Source: GWE2-40-63 sp041664345 (lineage in GTDB: Bacteria > Bacteroidota > Bacteroidia > Bacteroidales > SZUA-534). Taken from it: a stretch of DNA of 64,000 bases. The DNA lies in assembly GCA_041664345.1 (NCBI GenBank), contig JBAYKX010000021.1, positions 15,519 through 79,518 of the forward strand, written 5' to 3'. Position 1 is the first letter of the stretch. Every line of letters starts with the position of its first letter. The notes under the pieces are model-generated. The model was not told the origin of the DNA, did not search any database, and saw only the letters and a program-made list of their open reading frames with translations. This document shows, piece by piece, positions 28,497 to 37,120 of this stretch. The position numbers and the translations under genes were made by a program.

Positions 28497-29768
28497 ATGA
28501 AGCGTTTTTCTCAATTAGGTTTTTATTTCGTTATTTTTTTGATTAGTTTGCTTTCAGTAAATAAAGTAAGTGCTATCATTCAACCTGGCGACAGTTTAAT
28601 GAGCGAATTAGCAAAAGTACCTAAAGATAAAAAGGTAGATTACTTACTAAGCGTTTTGGAACAAACAAAAGGGTTGCCCACACAAGATGCAATTCAGTAT
28701 GCAGGAGAGGCTCTGGTATGGGCCGAACAACTCAATGATATTCAGGATCAGGCTCAGGTATTGAATTATTTAGGGAATAGTTACTATAGCATGTCAAATT
28801 TTGAACAAGCACTTGCTTACTATCAGCAGGCGTTAAAATTTACCATGCGATTGGGAAACCGTGCTGAAATAGCCAACCTTATGCAAAAGATTGGGCTTGT
28901 ATATTTCAATTCCGGCGATAACAAAAAAGCACTTCTTTATTATGAGCAAACCTTAAAAATTTTTCAGGAATTGCAGTTTTCCATGCGTGAAGCAGAATTG
29001 CTTACAAGTATTGGTTCCATTTATTTTCAGTGGAATGAATTTCAAAAAGCTTATGATAGCTATAATTTAGCTTTCAATATATACAGTACACTGGAATATC
29101 TTCCTTCCATCGTGAATCTGAATTACTTGAAAGGATATTCGTTATTTAAACTAAAGGATTATAATACCGCATTAAAATGCTACAATAATGCGCTGGAAGC
29201 TAACAATAAAGTTGAAAACAAGATTGAGAGTTCAAAGTTAAATAATGCTATAGGTCAATTGTATATGGAACTCAATGAATACAAGCAAGCTTTGACCTAT
29301 TTTACTAAAGCCTATAAAATTCAAGAACTGGAAAACGACAAAATTGTATTAGCACAATCACTAAATAATTTGGGATGTGTTTACAGGGAATTGGGAGATT
29401 ATAAAAAAGCTAAGGATCATTTTACTCAAAGCCTTACTATTTCGCAGGAACTTGGCTTAAATTTAACTAAAATTGATAATTACCAATCACTGTATGAACT
29501 CTATTTTGTACAAAACGAATCAAAAACAGCGTTGGAATATTATCAAAAGTATGTGCAGTTGCGCGACTCTGTTTTTAAAAATAACCCCAATATTGAAATA
29601 AATCCTTCTTCTGAAACACTCCAAAATGAAAAACTGCGACTAAAAAAACAATTGGTTTTTAACACTAAAATAATGAAGACAATTGCTGGTGGTGCCATTG
29701 GCATTATAGTGATTCTACTTTTTATCATTTTCAGACTGCGTTCGCAAAGTGAAAAATCACAAAAATGA
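28497..29768 (+). CDS. TPR-repeat membrane protein without output domain
   Basis: The 423-residue protein has a signal sequence (residues 1-26), eight or so TPR repeats and one C-terminal membrane helix (about 392-413, TIAGGAIGIIVILLFIIFRL). A 10-residue basic tail ends it. It looks like the periplasmic sensor and helix of its upstream neighbour with the phosphatase part missing. It starts 21 bases after that gene, so they are likely co-transcribed and may form a sensing pair. I see no frameshift or remnant of a phosphatase domain downstream; panB follows after 66 bases. Confidence 0.85.
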   Translation: MKRFSQLGFYFVIFLISLLSVNKVSAIIQPGDSLMSELAKVPKDKKVDYLLSVLEQTKGLPTQDAIQYAGEALVWAEQLNDIQDQAQVLNYLGNSYYSMSNFEQALAYYQQALKFTMRLGNRAEIANLMQKIGLVYFNSGDNKKALLYYEQTLKIFQELQFSMREAELLTSIGSIYFQWNEFQKAYDSYNLAFNIYSTLEYLPSIVNLNYLKGYSLFKLKDYNTALKCYNNALEANNKVENKIESSKLNNAIGQLYMELNEYKQALTYFTKAYKIQELENDKIVLAQSLNNLGCVYRELGDYKKAKDHFTQSLTISQELGLNLTKIDNYQSLYELYFVQNESKTALEYYQKYVQLRDSVFKNNPNIEINPSSETLQNEKLRLKKQLVFNTKIMKTIAGGAIGIIVILLFIIFRLRSQSEKSQK

Positions 29769-29834
29769 TGAGAATATTTTTTAGAATAAGTTAAGCAGTT
29801 TCAATTAGCGGGAGTAACCATTAAAAAAAATAAA

Positions 29835-30650
29835 ATGTCAATTCATAAAGAAGTTAAAATAATTACCACTCATACGCTGAGTGAAATGAAGTTCAACGGC
29901 GAAAAGATTGCCATGTTAACAGCCTACGATTACAGCATGGCTCGTTTGGTGGATGCTGCCGGTATCGATATCATTCTGGTTGGTGATTCGGCTTCGAATG
30001 TAATGGCTGGTTTTGAAACCACCTTGCCAATTACTCTCGATAACATGATATACCACGGCGCATCAGTCGTTAGGGCAGTTAAACGGGCACTGGTGGTAGT
30101 TGATTTACCCTTTGGAACCTATCAGGGAAATTCAAAAGAGGCACTGAATTCGTCCATCCGAATCATGAAAGAAACAGGTGCCCATGCCGTAAAACTGGAA
30201 GGTGGAATTGAAGTGAAAGAATCCATTATCCGCATCTTATCGGCCGGAATTCCGGTAATGGGGCATTTAGGTCTAACTCCACAGAGTATTCACAAATTTG
30301 GCACCTACGTAGTGCGTGCAAAACAAGAAGACGAAGCCCGGCGCTTGAAAGAAGACGCCAAGTTGCTTGAAGAACTGGGATGTTTTGCCATGGTTATTGA
30401 AAAAATTCCTGCAAAATTAGCCGAAGAGGTATCGCAAATGGTTAAAATTCCGGTAATTGGAATTGGAGCAGGTAATGGCGTTGATGGGCAGGTTTTAGTT
30501 TTACATGACATGTTGGGAATAAATCAGGAATTTTCACCCCGTTTTTTGCGCAGGTATCACAATCTGACAAACGAAATTGACGGTGCAGTTAAATCCTATA
30601 TTGCGGATGTTAGGAGCCAAGATTTCCCAAACGAAAAAGAACAATACTAA
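29835..30650 (+). CDS. panB: 3-methyl-2-oxobutanoate hydroxymethyltransferase
   Basis: PanB makes ketopantoate from 2-oxoisovalerate and methylene-tetrahydrofolate, the first step to pantothenate. The 271-residue barrel has MLTAYDYSMARLVDAAGIDIILVGDSASNVMAGFET, the metal and substrate residues in VVVDLPFGTY and VKLEGG, VMGHLGLTPQSIHKFGTY, and the catalytic IPVIGIGAGNGVDGQVLVLHDMLG. It is complete. The RluA-like gene follows after 19 bases, a pairing without known functional logic. Confidence 0.96.
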   Translation: MSIHKEVKIITTHTLSEMKFNGEKIAMLTAYDYSMARLVDAAGIDIILVGDSASNVMAGFETTLPITLDNMIYHGASVVRAVKRALVVVDLPFGTYQGNSKEALNSSIRIMKETGAHAVKLEGGIEVKESIIRILSAGIPVMGHLGLTPQSIHKFGTYVVRAKQEDEARRLKEDAKLLEELGCFAMVIEKIPAKLAEEVSQMVKIPVIGIGAGNGVDGQVLVLHDMLGINQEFSPRFLRRYHNLTNEIDGAVKSYIADVRSQDFPNEKEQY

Positions 30651-30669
30651 AAACCCTTGTTAGTTTAGG

Positions 30670-31359
30670 ATGCAAAAATTAGAGGTTTTATACGAGGACA
30701 ACCACATTATTGCTATAAATAAAAAAGTGTCTGACATTGTTCAAGGGGATAAAACAGGTGATGCCCCTATGAGTGATTTTGTGAAAGCGTACTTAAAAAC
30801 TACCTACAACAAACCCGGAGAAGTTTTTATTGGAGTTCCACACCGCATCGACCGACCCACAACGGGGGTAGTCCTTTTTGCCCGTACCAGCAAGGCTTTG
30901 ACCCGACTAAATGAAATGTTCCGTGAAAAAGATTTGGTCAAGAAAACCTATTGGGCTATTGTTAAGAATGAACCGCCGAATCCGCAGGGTCGTCTGGAAA
31001 ATTTTTTAGTGAAAGATGAAGCTAAAAACAAATCTTTTATTTGCTCACCGGAAAAAAAAGGAGCTAAAGAGGCCATTCTGCAATATAAAATTCTTAAAAA
31101 GTCGGATAATTTTTTTCTATTGGAAGTGGAATTGCTTACCGGTAGGCATCACCAGATAAGAGCTCAATTGGCTCAAATCGGTTGTCCCATTAAAGGGGAT
31201 TTAAAGTATGGGTTTCCCCGTTCCAATCCCGATGGTGGAATTAGTTTACATGCCCGAAGCATTGAATTGATTCATCCGGTTCAAAAAACACCCCTGCGGA
31301 TTGTTGCCCCTGTACCTAATGATAGTTTATGGAAATATTTTGAATCGGATGTGGAGTAA
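30670..31359 (+). CDS. RluA-family RNA pseudouridine synthase
   Basis: The 229-residue enzyme isomerises uridine in rRNA or tRNA. The catalytic aspartate is in PHRIDRPTTGVVLFARTSKALTRLNEMFR; LLTGRHHQIRAQLAQIGCPIKGDLKYGF is the second family block, and SLHARSIELIHPV the third. No S4 domain is present, as in RluA/TruC-like members. The last 11 bases overlap the next gene. Which uridine it modifies cannot be told. Confidence 0.92.
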   Translation: MQKLEVLYEDNHIIAINKKVSDIVQGDKTGDAPMSDFVKAYLKTTYNKPGEVFIGVPHRIDRPTTGVVLFARTSKALTRLNEMFREKDLVKKTYWAIVKNEPPNPQGRLENFLVKDEAKNKSFICSPEKKGAKEAILQYKILKKSDNFFLLEVELLTGRHHQIRAQLAQIGCPIKGDLKYGFPRSNPDGGISLHARSIELIHPVQKTPLRIVAPVPNDSLWKYFESDVE

Positions 31360-32599
31360 TACCAAAACTACCGCTCTATTCCTATTTTTAATTATAATCA
31401 TTGAAGGAGTAGGGTCAGTAAATGGTCAAATTTTAATAAAAGCAGACCTATCGCCAAACGAAATGGTTCATAAAGTGCTACTTAACGATACCAGCGGGAT
31501 TAAAATAGAGGAAGTTCAGTTTACCGGTTCGGTCAAATCGATAGGAGTATTTACCTCTGCCACCAAATACCTGCCTATAAAAAAAGGACTCGTTTTAAGT
31601 ACCGGATTGGCTGAAAATGCGGATGGTCCCAATGAATCTGGAAATATGGGTACTCTAAGTTTTAATCCGGGCGATAAAGATTTAGATCGAATAGCCGATG
31701 GAAATACAGCTGATGCCGCAATTCTTGAACTACTGTTCTACCCAAATACCGATGAAATTTCTTTTGAGTATTTCTTTGCCTCTGAGGAATATCCAGAATA
31801 TGTAAATCATGGAGTAAATGATGTTTTTGCATTCTTTATTTCAGGGGCCGGTTATGAACAGCCAGCAAACATAGCAAAATTGCCAACAACTGGCGAACCT
31901 ATAACCGTTGATAATATTAACGTTTTCAAAAATTCCAATTATTACCAGCCAAACATTCCTTGGATTGGAATTCAAAATCAAACCAATGTCAAAGAGGCGG
32001 AATTGTCCTTTTCATTTGAGTTTGATGGAATGACCCAAATGCTAGAGGCCAAAGCAAAAGTAGTTCCTTACCAGCCTTATCGGTTGAAAATTGCCATTGC
32101 CGATGTTGGAGATAATATTTACGATTCGGGTGTTTTTATTCGGGCAAGTTCTCTGAAAAGCCGAGGTAAAAACATCCCATTTGCTACCATAATTGAGTCT
32201 GATTTGAAAAATGAGATGTTGCAATCGGAATTTATAACCTATAAAATTGAAAATGATCAAATCCATATTCAGTCAAACATACAGTTCCATTTTAATTCGT
32301 ATGAATTGCATAATGAATATCTGGAAGCATTGAAAAGTCTGGTAAAACTACTCAATCAATATTTTGATATTCAACTACAACTGGTTGGCCATACTGACAA
32401 TGTGGGAACAACTGAATACAATATAGATTTGTCCGTAGCCAGGGCTCTGGCAATAAAAAACTATTTAACAAGTCAAAATATTAAGGCACAACGAATATCA
32501 GTGGAAGGTAAAGGTAATCTTGAACCCTTATTTCCTGAAAATACAGAATTAGCCAAAGCCCAAAACCGGAGGGTAGAATTCATCCTATACAAAAAATAG
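31349..32599 (+). CDS. OmpA-domain protein with choice-of-anchor L domain
   Basis: The 416-residue secreted protein has a signal peptide (1-27, ending SVNGQ). A choice-of-anchor L domain follows (KGLVLSTGLAENADGPN, ISFEYFFASEEYPEYVNHGVNDVFAFFISG). The C-terminal OmpA/MotB peptidoglycan-binding domain (IQLQLVGHTDNVGTTEYNIDLSVARA to NRRVEFILYKK) should hold it to the cell wall on the periplasmic side. The ATG at 31349 overlaps the upstream gene by 11 bases. An upstream TTG would extend the frame but would push the signal peptide away from the N-terminus. Confidence 0.87.
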   Translation: MWSNTKTTALFLFLIIIIEGVGSVNGQILIKADLSPNEMVHKVLLNDTSGIKIEEVQFTGSVKSIGVFTSATKYLPIKKGLVLSTGLAENADGPNESGNMGTLSFNPGDKDLDRIADGNTADAAILELLFYPNTDEISFEYFFASEEYPEYVNHGVNDVFAFFISGAGYEQPANIAKLPTTGEPITVDNINVFKNSNYYQPNIPWIGIQNQTNVKEAELSFSFEFDGMTQMLEAKAKVVPYQPYRLKIAIADVGDNIYDSGVFIRASSLKSRGKNIPFATIIESDLKNEMLQSEFITYKIENDQIHIQSNIQFHFNSYELHNEYLEALKSLVKLLNQYFDIQLQLVGHTDNVGTTEYNIDLSVARALAIKNYLTSQNIKAQRISVEGKGNLEPLFPENTELAKAQNRRVEFILYKK

Positions 32600-32665
32600 A
32601 TTGAGGAATATGCTGCAAAATAGTTTCTTCAAAATTTAATAATATTAATGTATAATAATATTTCT

Positions 32666-32691
32666 TATATTTGAATTCTAAAATTAGAATT
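32666..32691 (+). promoter_or_regulatory. promoter with 18-bp palindrome before the siaC-like gene
   Basis: TATATTTG (32666-32673) matches the -7 consensus. Directly after it is the perfect palindrome AATTCTAA-AA-TTAGAATT (32674-32691), over the expected transcription start and five bases before the ATG. Its place suits an operator or a start-site hairpin. Confidence 0.5.
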
Positions 32692-32696
32692 GGATT

Positions 32697-33074
32697 ATGG
32701 GTCCATTGAAATTGAACGGAACAGAAACCACCATCGGAGTATTACTGGATAAGGCAAATGGCATCTTTGAGTTTTCAGGCAAGTCGAGACCTGAAAATGT
32801 AATCGGCTTTTTTGAACCTATTTTTGAGTGGATAGAAAGCTATGAACAAGAACCAAATCCGGAAACCATATTTTCCTTCAAACTCGATTATTACAATTCT
32901 TCTTCAGCCAAGGTTTTGCTCCGTTTATTAGTACGACTGGAGGATATGTTGGAAAAAGGAAATGATGTGAAAATTCATTGGTATTATAGAATCTCTGACG
33001 AAGATATGCGCGAGTCAGGTGAAGACTACGCTACCTTAGTCTCAATACCTTTTGAATTCATCGAGTTGAATTAG
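32697..33074 (+). CDS. siaC: SiaC-family regulatory phosphoprotein (DUF1987), Ser at the phosphorylation position
   Basis: The 125-residue protein matches DUF1987/SiaC along its length: FEFSGKSRPENVIGFFEPIFEWIESY, FKLDYYNSSSAKVLLRLL, and EDMRESGEDYATLVSIPFEFIEL at the end. In Pseudomonas SiaC is phosphorylated on Thr68 by SiaB and dephosphorylated by SiaA, and controls a diguanylate cyclase. Here residue 68 is Ser (YYNSSSAK), while the paralogue at 55005 has Thr. No kinase gene is adjacent. It stands alone under its own promoter, so it may answer to a remote kinase such as the one at 55403 or the phosphatase at 25776; that is inference. The 245 bases after it show nothing clear. Confidence 0.85.
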   Translation: MGPLKLNGTETTIGVLLDKANGIFEFSGKSRPENVIGFFEPIFEWIESYEQEPNPETIFSFKLDYYNSSSAKVLLRLLVRLEDMLEKGNDVKIHWYYRISDEDMRESGEDYATLVSIPFEFIELN

Positions 33075-33319
33075 GCATAGTAGCCCTTCATAGTTGTAAT
33101 TTACAAAAAATTGGAGGTTACTCTCTCGTCATTTTAATCGATTTTCATTTAAATAATTAGTTCACTTAAAGGAAACTGTTCCACCAGTTAAATTATAGAA
33201 TAATCGAAAATAAGTGTTGTATTATGAAATAGCCATAAGCAATAAATTGCATACAAACAGAAGATGTTTATTTATGGCGTATTCCATGTGACCTTGATAC
33301 AAAAAATAAAAATAAACAC

Positions 33320-33703
33320 ATGAAAAGAGTAATAGCTACAGAAAAGGCACCAAAAGCGATAGGACCATACAGTCAAGCAATTTATATCAATGGTCAACTT
33401 TATATTTCAGGACAATTGCCCATTGATCCGGCAACAGGCAAAATACCCGATGGCATTGCAGCCCAAGCCGATCAGGCTCTTAAAAACATACAAGCCATTC
33501 TCGAAGAGGCAAAATTCAGCTTCAATGATGTAGTAAAATCAACCGTCTTACTCAAAGATATTAAAGATTTTGCAGCTATGAATGAAGTATATGCCAGGTA
33601 TTACCCTTCAAAACCACCGGCAAGGGCTGCCTATGAAGTGGCGAATCTTCCTTTGGGGGCATTAATTGAGATTGAAACAATAGCTATAAGGATTTTTGAA
33701 TAA
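33320..33703 (+). CDS. ridA: RidA-family reactive intermediate deaminase
   Basis: The 127-residue protein hydrolyses reactive enamines/imines formed by PLP enzymes. It has APKAIGPYSQAI, LYISGQLPIDPATG, the FNDVVKSTVLLKDIKDFAAMNEVYARYY segment, and the arginine in PPARAAYEVANLPLGALIEIETIAI. Length is standard. It is a single gene, ended by the hairpin at 33703-33732 that it shares with the convergent rplI operon. Confidence 0.95.
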   Translation: MKRVIATEKAPKAIGPYSQAIYINGQLYISGQLPIDPATGKIPDGIAAQADQALKNIQAILEEAKFSFNDVVKSTVLLKDIKDFAAMNEVYARYYPSKPPARAAYEVANLPLGALIEIETIAIRIFE

Positions 33704-33732
33704 AAAAAGGCGCTTAGTTAGGCGCCTTTTTT
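33703..33732. terminator. bidirectional terminator between ridA and rplI
   Basis: AAAAAAGGCGC (33703-33713) pairs perfectly with GCGCCTTTTTT (33722-33732); the loop is 8 bases. The A and T tracts give it a U run in both directions, fitting two convergent genes. Confidence 0.9.
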
Positions 33733-33753
33733 AAAATGTACACTATTTGAATA

Positions 33754-34200
33754 TTATTCTGAAATAACTTCGAAAGGTAAATCAAACTCAACTTCTTTGT
33801 GCAATTTAATTTTAGCTATATAACTGCCAATTTCTTTGATGCCGTCACCTTTAACTAAAATGTTTTTGCGCTCAATTTGATAGCCTGCTTTTTGCAAAGC
33901 TTCTGAAATTTGGATGTTATTAACGGAACCAAAGATTTTACCAGTTGTACTGGTTTTGGCACCTATAGTAATTTTAACATCGGTCATTTTTTCTTTCAAA
34001 CCTAACGCTTCTTGCTTCACTTTTTCTTCTTTGTGTGCACGTTGCCTAAGGTTTTCGGCCATAACTTTTTTAGCTGATTCGGTAGCCAGAATAGCCACAC
34101 CTTGAGGGATAAGGAAGTTTCTTCCGTAACCATCTTTTACCCGAACCACTTCGTTTTTGTATCCTAAGCTAGGAATATCTTGTTTTAATATAATCTCCAT
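33754..34200 (-). CDS. rplI: 50S ribosomal protein bL9
   Basis: The 148-residue protein starts MEIILKQDIPSLGYKNEVVRVKDGYGRNFLIPQGVA, the conserved L9 N-terminal RNA-binding domain, followed by the long helix and the C-terminal domain (ILVKGDGIKEIGSYIAKIKLHKEVEFDLPFEV). It binds 23S rRNA and is the last gene of the rpsF-rpsR-rplI operon. Length is typical. Confidence 0.98.
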   Translation of the reverse strand: MEIILKQDIPSLGYKNEVVRVKDGYGRNFLIPQGVAILATESAKKVMAENLRQRAHKEEKVKQEALGLKEKMTDVKITIGAKTSTTGKIFGSVNNIQISEALQKAGYQIERKNILVKGDGIKEIGSYIAKIKLHKEVEFDLPFEVISE

Positions 34201-34216
34201 TTTTTGTCCTCCCTAA

Positions 34217-34486
34217 TTATTTTAACAAGTCAGTAACATAAGGAAGCAAAGCAATGTGCCGAGCCCTTTTAATAGCTACAGAAACTTTTCGTTGATATTT
34301 CAATGAAGTTCCGGTAATACGGCGAGGAAGAACTTTTCCTTGCTCGTTCAGGAATTTTTTCAAAAACTCACCATCTTTATAATCGATGTATTTGATTTTA
34401 TTCTTTTTGAAACGGCAATACTTCTTTTTCTTGATTTCAACCGACGGTGGGGTTAAATATCTGATTTCTGATTGATTCTGTGCCAT
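34217..34486 (-). CDS. rpsR: 30S ribosomal protein bS18
   Basis: The 89-residue protein carries the S18 core KIKYIDYKDGEFLKKFLNEQGKVLPRRITG and KYQRKVSVAIKRARHIALLPYVTDL. It binds S6 and 16S rRNA in the platform. It lies between rpsF (3-base gap) and rplI (16-base gap). Confidence 0.98.
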   Translation of the reverse strand: MAQNQSEIRYLTPPSVEIKKKKYCRFKKNKIKYIDYKDGEFLKKFLNEQGKVLPRRITGTSLKYQRKVSVAIKRARHIALLPYVTDLLK

Positions 34487-34489
34487 GGC

Positions 34490-34840
34490 TTATTTCTCCT
34501 CCTGTTTAGCTTGTTTTAAACTTCTTTTCTTTTCAGCATACGCTACGGCAAATTTATTCAAACGCACCGTAAGAAAACGCATGATTCGCTCATCACGTTT
34601 GAATTCAACCTCAATCTTGTCAATTGCTTGACCACCAGTTAGGTACTCAACCAGATAATAAAATCCAGTCGATTTTTTTTGGATAGGATAAGCCAGTTTA
34701 CGCAAGCCCCAATCCTCCTCATGCACAATTTCGCCGCCGCCAGCAACGATAATTCCTTTGAATTTTTCAACCGCTTCCTTCATCTGTGGCGCAGACAAAA
34801 CGGGATTAGCAATGAAAACGGTTTCATAATGGTTTAACAT
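34490..34840 (-). CDS. rpsF: 30S ribosomal protein bS6
   Basis: The 116-residue protein has the S6 fold pattern NHYETVFIANPVL, IVHEEDWGLRKLAYPIQKKSTGFYYLVEY and DERIMRFLTVRL. It pairs with bS18. It is the first gene of the operon. The first-position methionine at 34840 is supported by an exact promoter about 40 bases upstream. Confidence 0.98.
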   Translation of the reverse strand: MLNHYETVFIANPVLSAPQMKEAVEKFKGIIVAGGGEIVHEEDWGLRKLAYPIQKKSTGFYYLVEYLTGGQAIDKIEVEFKRDERIMRFLTVRLNKFAVAYAEKKRSLKQAKQEEK

Positions 34841-34877
34841 ACTTTTTAATTTTAACGTTTAAACTATTTTAGGGCTG

Positions 34878-34909
34878 CAAATGTAGGAATAATCATTTGG
34901 TTTTTCAAA
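34878..34909 (-). promoter_or_regulatory. promoter of the rpsF-rpsR-rplI operon
   Basis: On the minus strand TTTG (34909-34906) and TACATTTG (34885-34878) are separated by 20 bases, an exact match to the Bacteroidota sigma-ABfr consensus. It is the best promoter in the window. Confidence 0.8.
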
Positions 34910-35097
34910 TAGATAACCAACAATTTTTCGCTATTTTGCTTGTAAAAAAGAGATTAGCCTTAAGAACTAATCCAATTTATGTCAATTACTCCAATTAATC
35001 AATAGAAATTGTTTTATCACATTCAACTTTTTTCTTCCATATTCCTTTATTATTCTGTTATTTTTGCACCCTTAAAATGGATTGATTTTTTAGAATT

Positions 35098-36846
35098 ATG
35101 GCATTTCGAATAGTAAAAGCTTTTTTTGTTTTTGTTTTATTTCTCTGTTTCCAGTTGCCAATTTTTGCACAGTTGCGGTTCGATACCATAGGGTGGCGTG
35201 CACCGGTTGATATTCCTATTTTTTTGTCGGGGAATTATTGCGAACTGAGGGCGGGGCATTTTCATGCAGGCATTGATATTAAAACACAAGGTACCGAAGG
35301 GTTCAAAGTGTATGCAGTAAATAAGGGATATATTTCACGCATCAAAATTGCATCGGGCGGATATGGTAAAAGCCTTTACATAACTCACCCCGACGGTTAT
35401 ACTTCAGTGTATGCCCATTTAAAGGAATTTAACATCCAATTGGAAAAATACATCAAAGCCATTCAATATCAACGGGAAAGCTTTGAGGTAGATGTATATC
35501 CTCAAATGGGAGAATTGCCAGTAGCCAAAGGCGATATTATTGCATTAACCGGCAATTCGGGTTCTAGTGGCGGGCCGCATTTGCATTTTGAAATACGCGA
35601 AACAGCCAATTCAGTTCCTATGAACGGTCTTTTTTTAGGGTATGATATAAAAGATAACCTAGACCCAGATATGGATTATTTATATGTTTATCCGCAAGAT
35701 GCTAATAGCTGGGTGAGTCGTAAGAACGAGAGTCATTTTTATAATTTAAAAAAGGTTAACGGGCGATACAAATTGAATCAGGGTGATACGTTGCAAGCTT
35801 CTGGTTCTATTGGACTGGGATTAAAAGTTGATGATTTATTGAACGAATCAACCAATCGATGTGGAGTATATTGGATAAAAATATTTGTGAACGATACATT
35901 ATATTTCCATGAACAGTTTGATGGGGTTTCGTTTGCTGAATCGCGCTATGTGAATAGCCTTATGGATTATAAAGAAAGTATTGAAAAGAAACGGAAGCTT
36001 TACAAGTTATTCATCGATCCAAACAACAAACTTTCTGTTTATAAAAAGGAGGTCAATCGGGGAATCATTGAATTGAGATCTAAGGGGGTATCTAAAGTTA
36101 CCATTCAGGCAGTAGATGCCTATTTTAACAAATCAGAATTAACATTTTATTTGGAGTTCAATCCCGAAAAAAAAACACAATACAAAAGCAGTAATAGTAG
36201 ATGGATTATTCCGTGGCAAAAAAGTTTTCAATTAGATACAGCAGGCATTTCAATTTCCATTCCTAAAGAAGCACTTTACGATACGTTGAACCTGGAATTT
36301 AGTATAGATACTGGCCGAATGGCCGGAGGTTATTCCAATACTTACAAAATTCACAACCCATTTACCCCAATCCATGAGGCTTATGAAATAAGATTAAATT
36401 ACGATGCCATAGCAGAGCCATTTAAAGATAAATTGGTGGTAACAATGGTTGGCGAAAAGGAACCTTTACCATTAGGAGGTATTGAAAAGAATGGAATGAT
36501 TTACGCTCAAGTACGTGAATTGGGTACCTATTATCTGGCAGTAGATACAATCGCTCCAAAGATAATTCCAGTAGGGGCATTGGCAAAAAGCAATGAATTA
36601 TCAAATGCTCAGTTCATTCAGTTCAAAATTACAGATAACTTAAGTGGAATAAAAAAGCTTCGGGGCTCCATAAATGGAAAATGGGTTTTATTTGAATGGG
36701 ATCCGAAAAAAGATTCCTATAGATACGAAATGGATGAATTTACTCCCAAAAATGGAACTTTTGAAGTATTGATTGAAGCAACAGATGAACGGGGAAACAA
36801 GGCTGTCTATATGGCTAATTGCACAAGAAATTTATTGGAAGAGTAA
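35098..36846 (+). CDS. M23-family metallopeptidase, long secreted form
   Basis: The 582-residue secreted peptidase acts on peptidoglycan cross-links or related peptides. It has a signal peptide (1-26, ending IFAQ). The M23 (LytM) domain spans about residues 50-185, with zinc ligands in HFHAGIDIKTQG and GGPHLHFEIRE, so the site looks intact. About 390 further residues are beta-rich (VSKVTIQAVDAYFNKSELTF, DNLSGIKKLRGSINGKWVLFEWD) and resemble Ig-like folds. This long form is common in Bacteroidota. A 147-base period-7 array starts 32 bases after its stop codon. Confidence 0.92.
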   Translation: MAFRIVKAFFVFVLFLCFQLPIFAQLRFDTIGWRAPVDIPIFLSGNYCELRAGHFHAGIDIKTQGTEGFKVYAVNKGYISRIKIASGGYGKSLYITHPDGYTSVYAHLKEFNIQLEKYIKAIQYQRESFEVDVYPQMGELPVAKGDIIALTGNSGSSGGPHLHFEIRETANSVPMNGLFLGYDIKDNLDPDMDYLYVYPQDANSWVSRKNESHFYNLKKVNGRYKLNQGDTLQASGSIGLGLKVDDLLNESTNRCGVYWIKIFVNDTLYFHEQFDGVSFAESRYVNSLMDYKESIEKKRKLYKLFIDPNNKLSVYKKEVNRGIIELRSKGVSKVTIQAVDAYFNKSELTFYLEFNPEKKTQYKSSNSRWIIPWQKSFQLDTAGISISIPKEALYDTLNLEFSIDTGRMAGGYSNTYKIHNPFTPIHEAYEIRLNYDAIAEPFKDKLVVTMVGEKEPLPLGGIEKNGMIYAQVRELGTYYLAVDTIAPKIIPVGALAKSNELSNAQFIQFKITDNLSGIKKLRGSINGKWVLFEWDPKKDSYRYEMDEFTPKNGTFEVLIEATDERGNKAVYMANCTRNLLEE

Positions 36847-36878
36847 GAAAACAATCATATTCAGGCATTATCTTTCTA

Positions 36879-37025
36879 GTTGCTGGTTACTGGTAGCTGG
36901 TTTCTCGCTTCTGACTTCTAACTTCTAACTTCTAACTTCTAACTTCTAACTTCTAACTTCTAACTTCTAACTTCTAACTTCTAACTTCTAACTTCTAACT
37001 TCTAACTTCTAACTTCTAACTTCTG
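36879..37025. repeat. 21-unit period-7 array including 15 perfect ACTTCTA units
   Basis: The array starts with GTTGCTG, GTTACTG, GTAGCTG, GTTTCTC and GCTTCTG. In the same register it then becomes ACTTCTA, repeated 15 times without a change (36914-37018), plus a final ACTTCTG. The perfect block is probably recent and unstable. The array stands between the M23 and C69 peptidase genes, about 95 bases before the latter's start. Confidence 0.9.
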
Positions 37026-37120
37026 TCCTTATAAATATTATGCAACACCTAAAACACACATGGGCAATTCCTTTAATTTACTATTTTTGTCACCATTGTA
37101 AATTTCAAAACCATATATAG

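Noticed and set aside
36879..37025. The repeat arrays could be CRISPRs.
   Set aside because: Units are 7 bp, contiguous and without spacers, and no cas gene is present.
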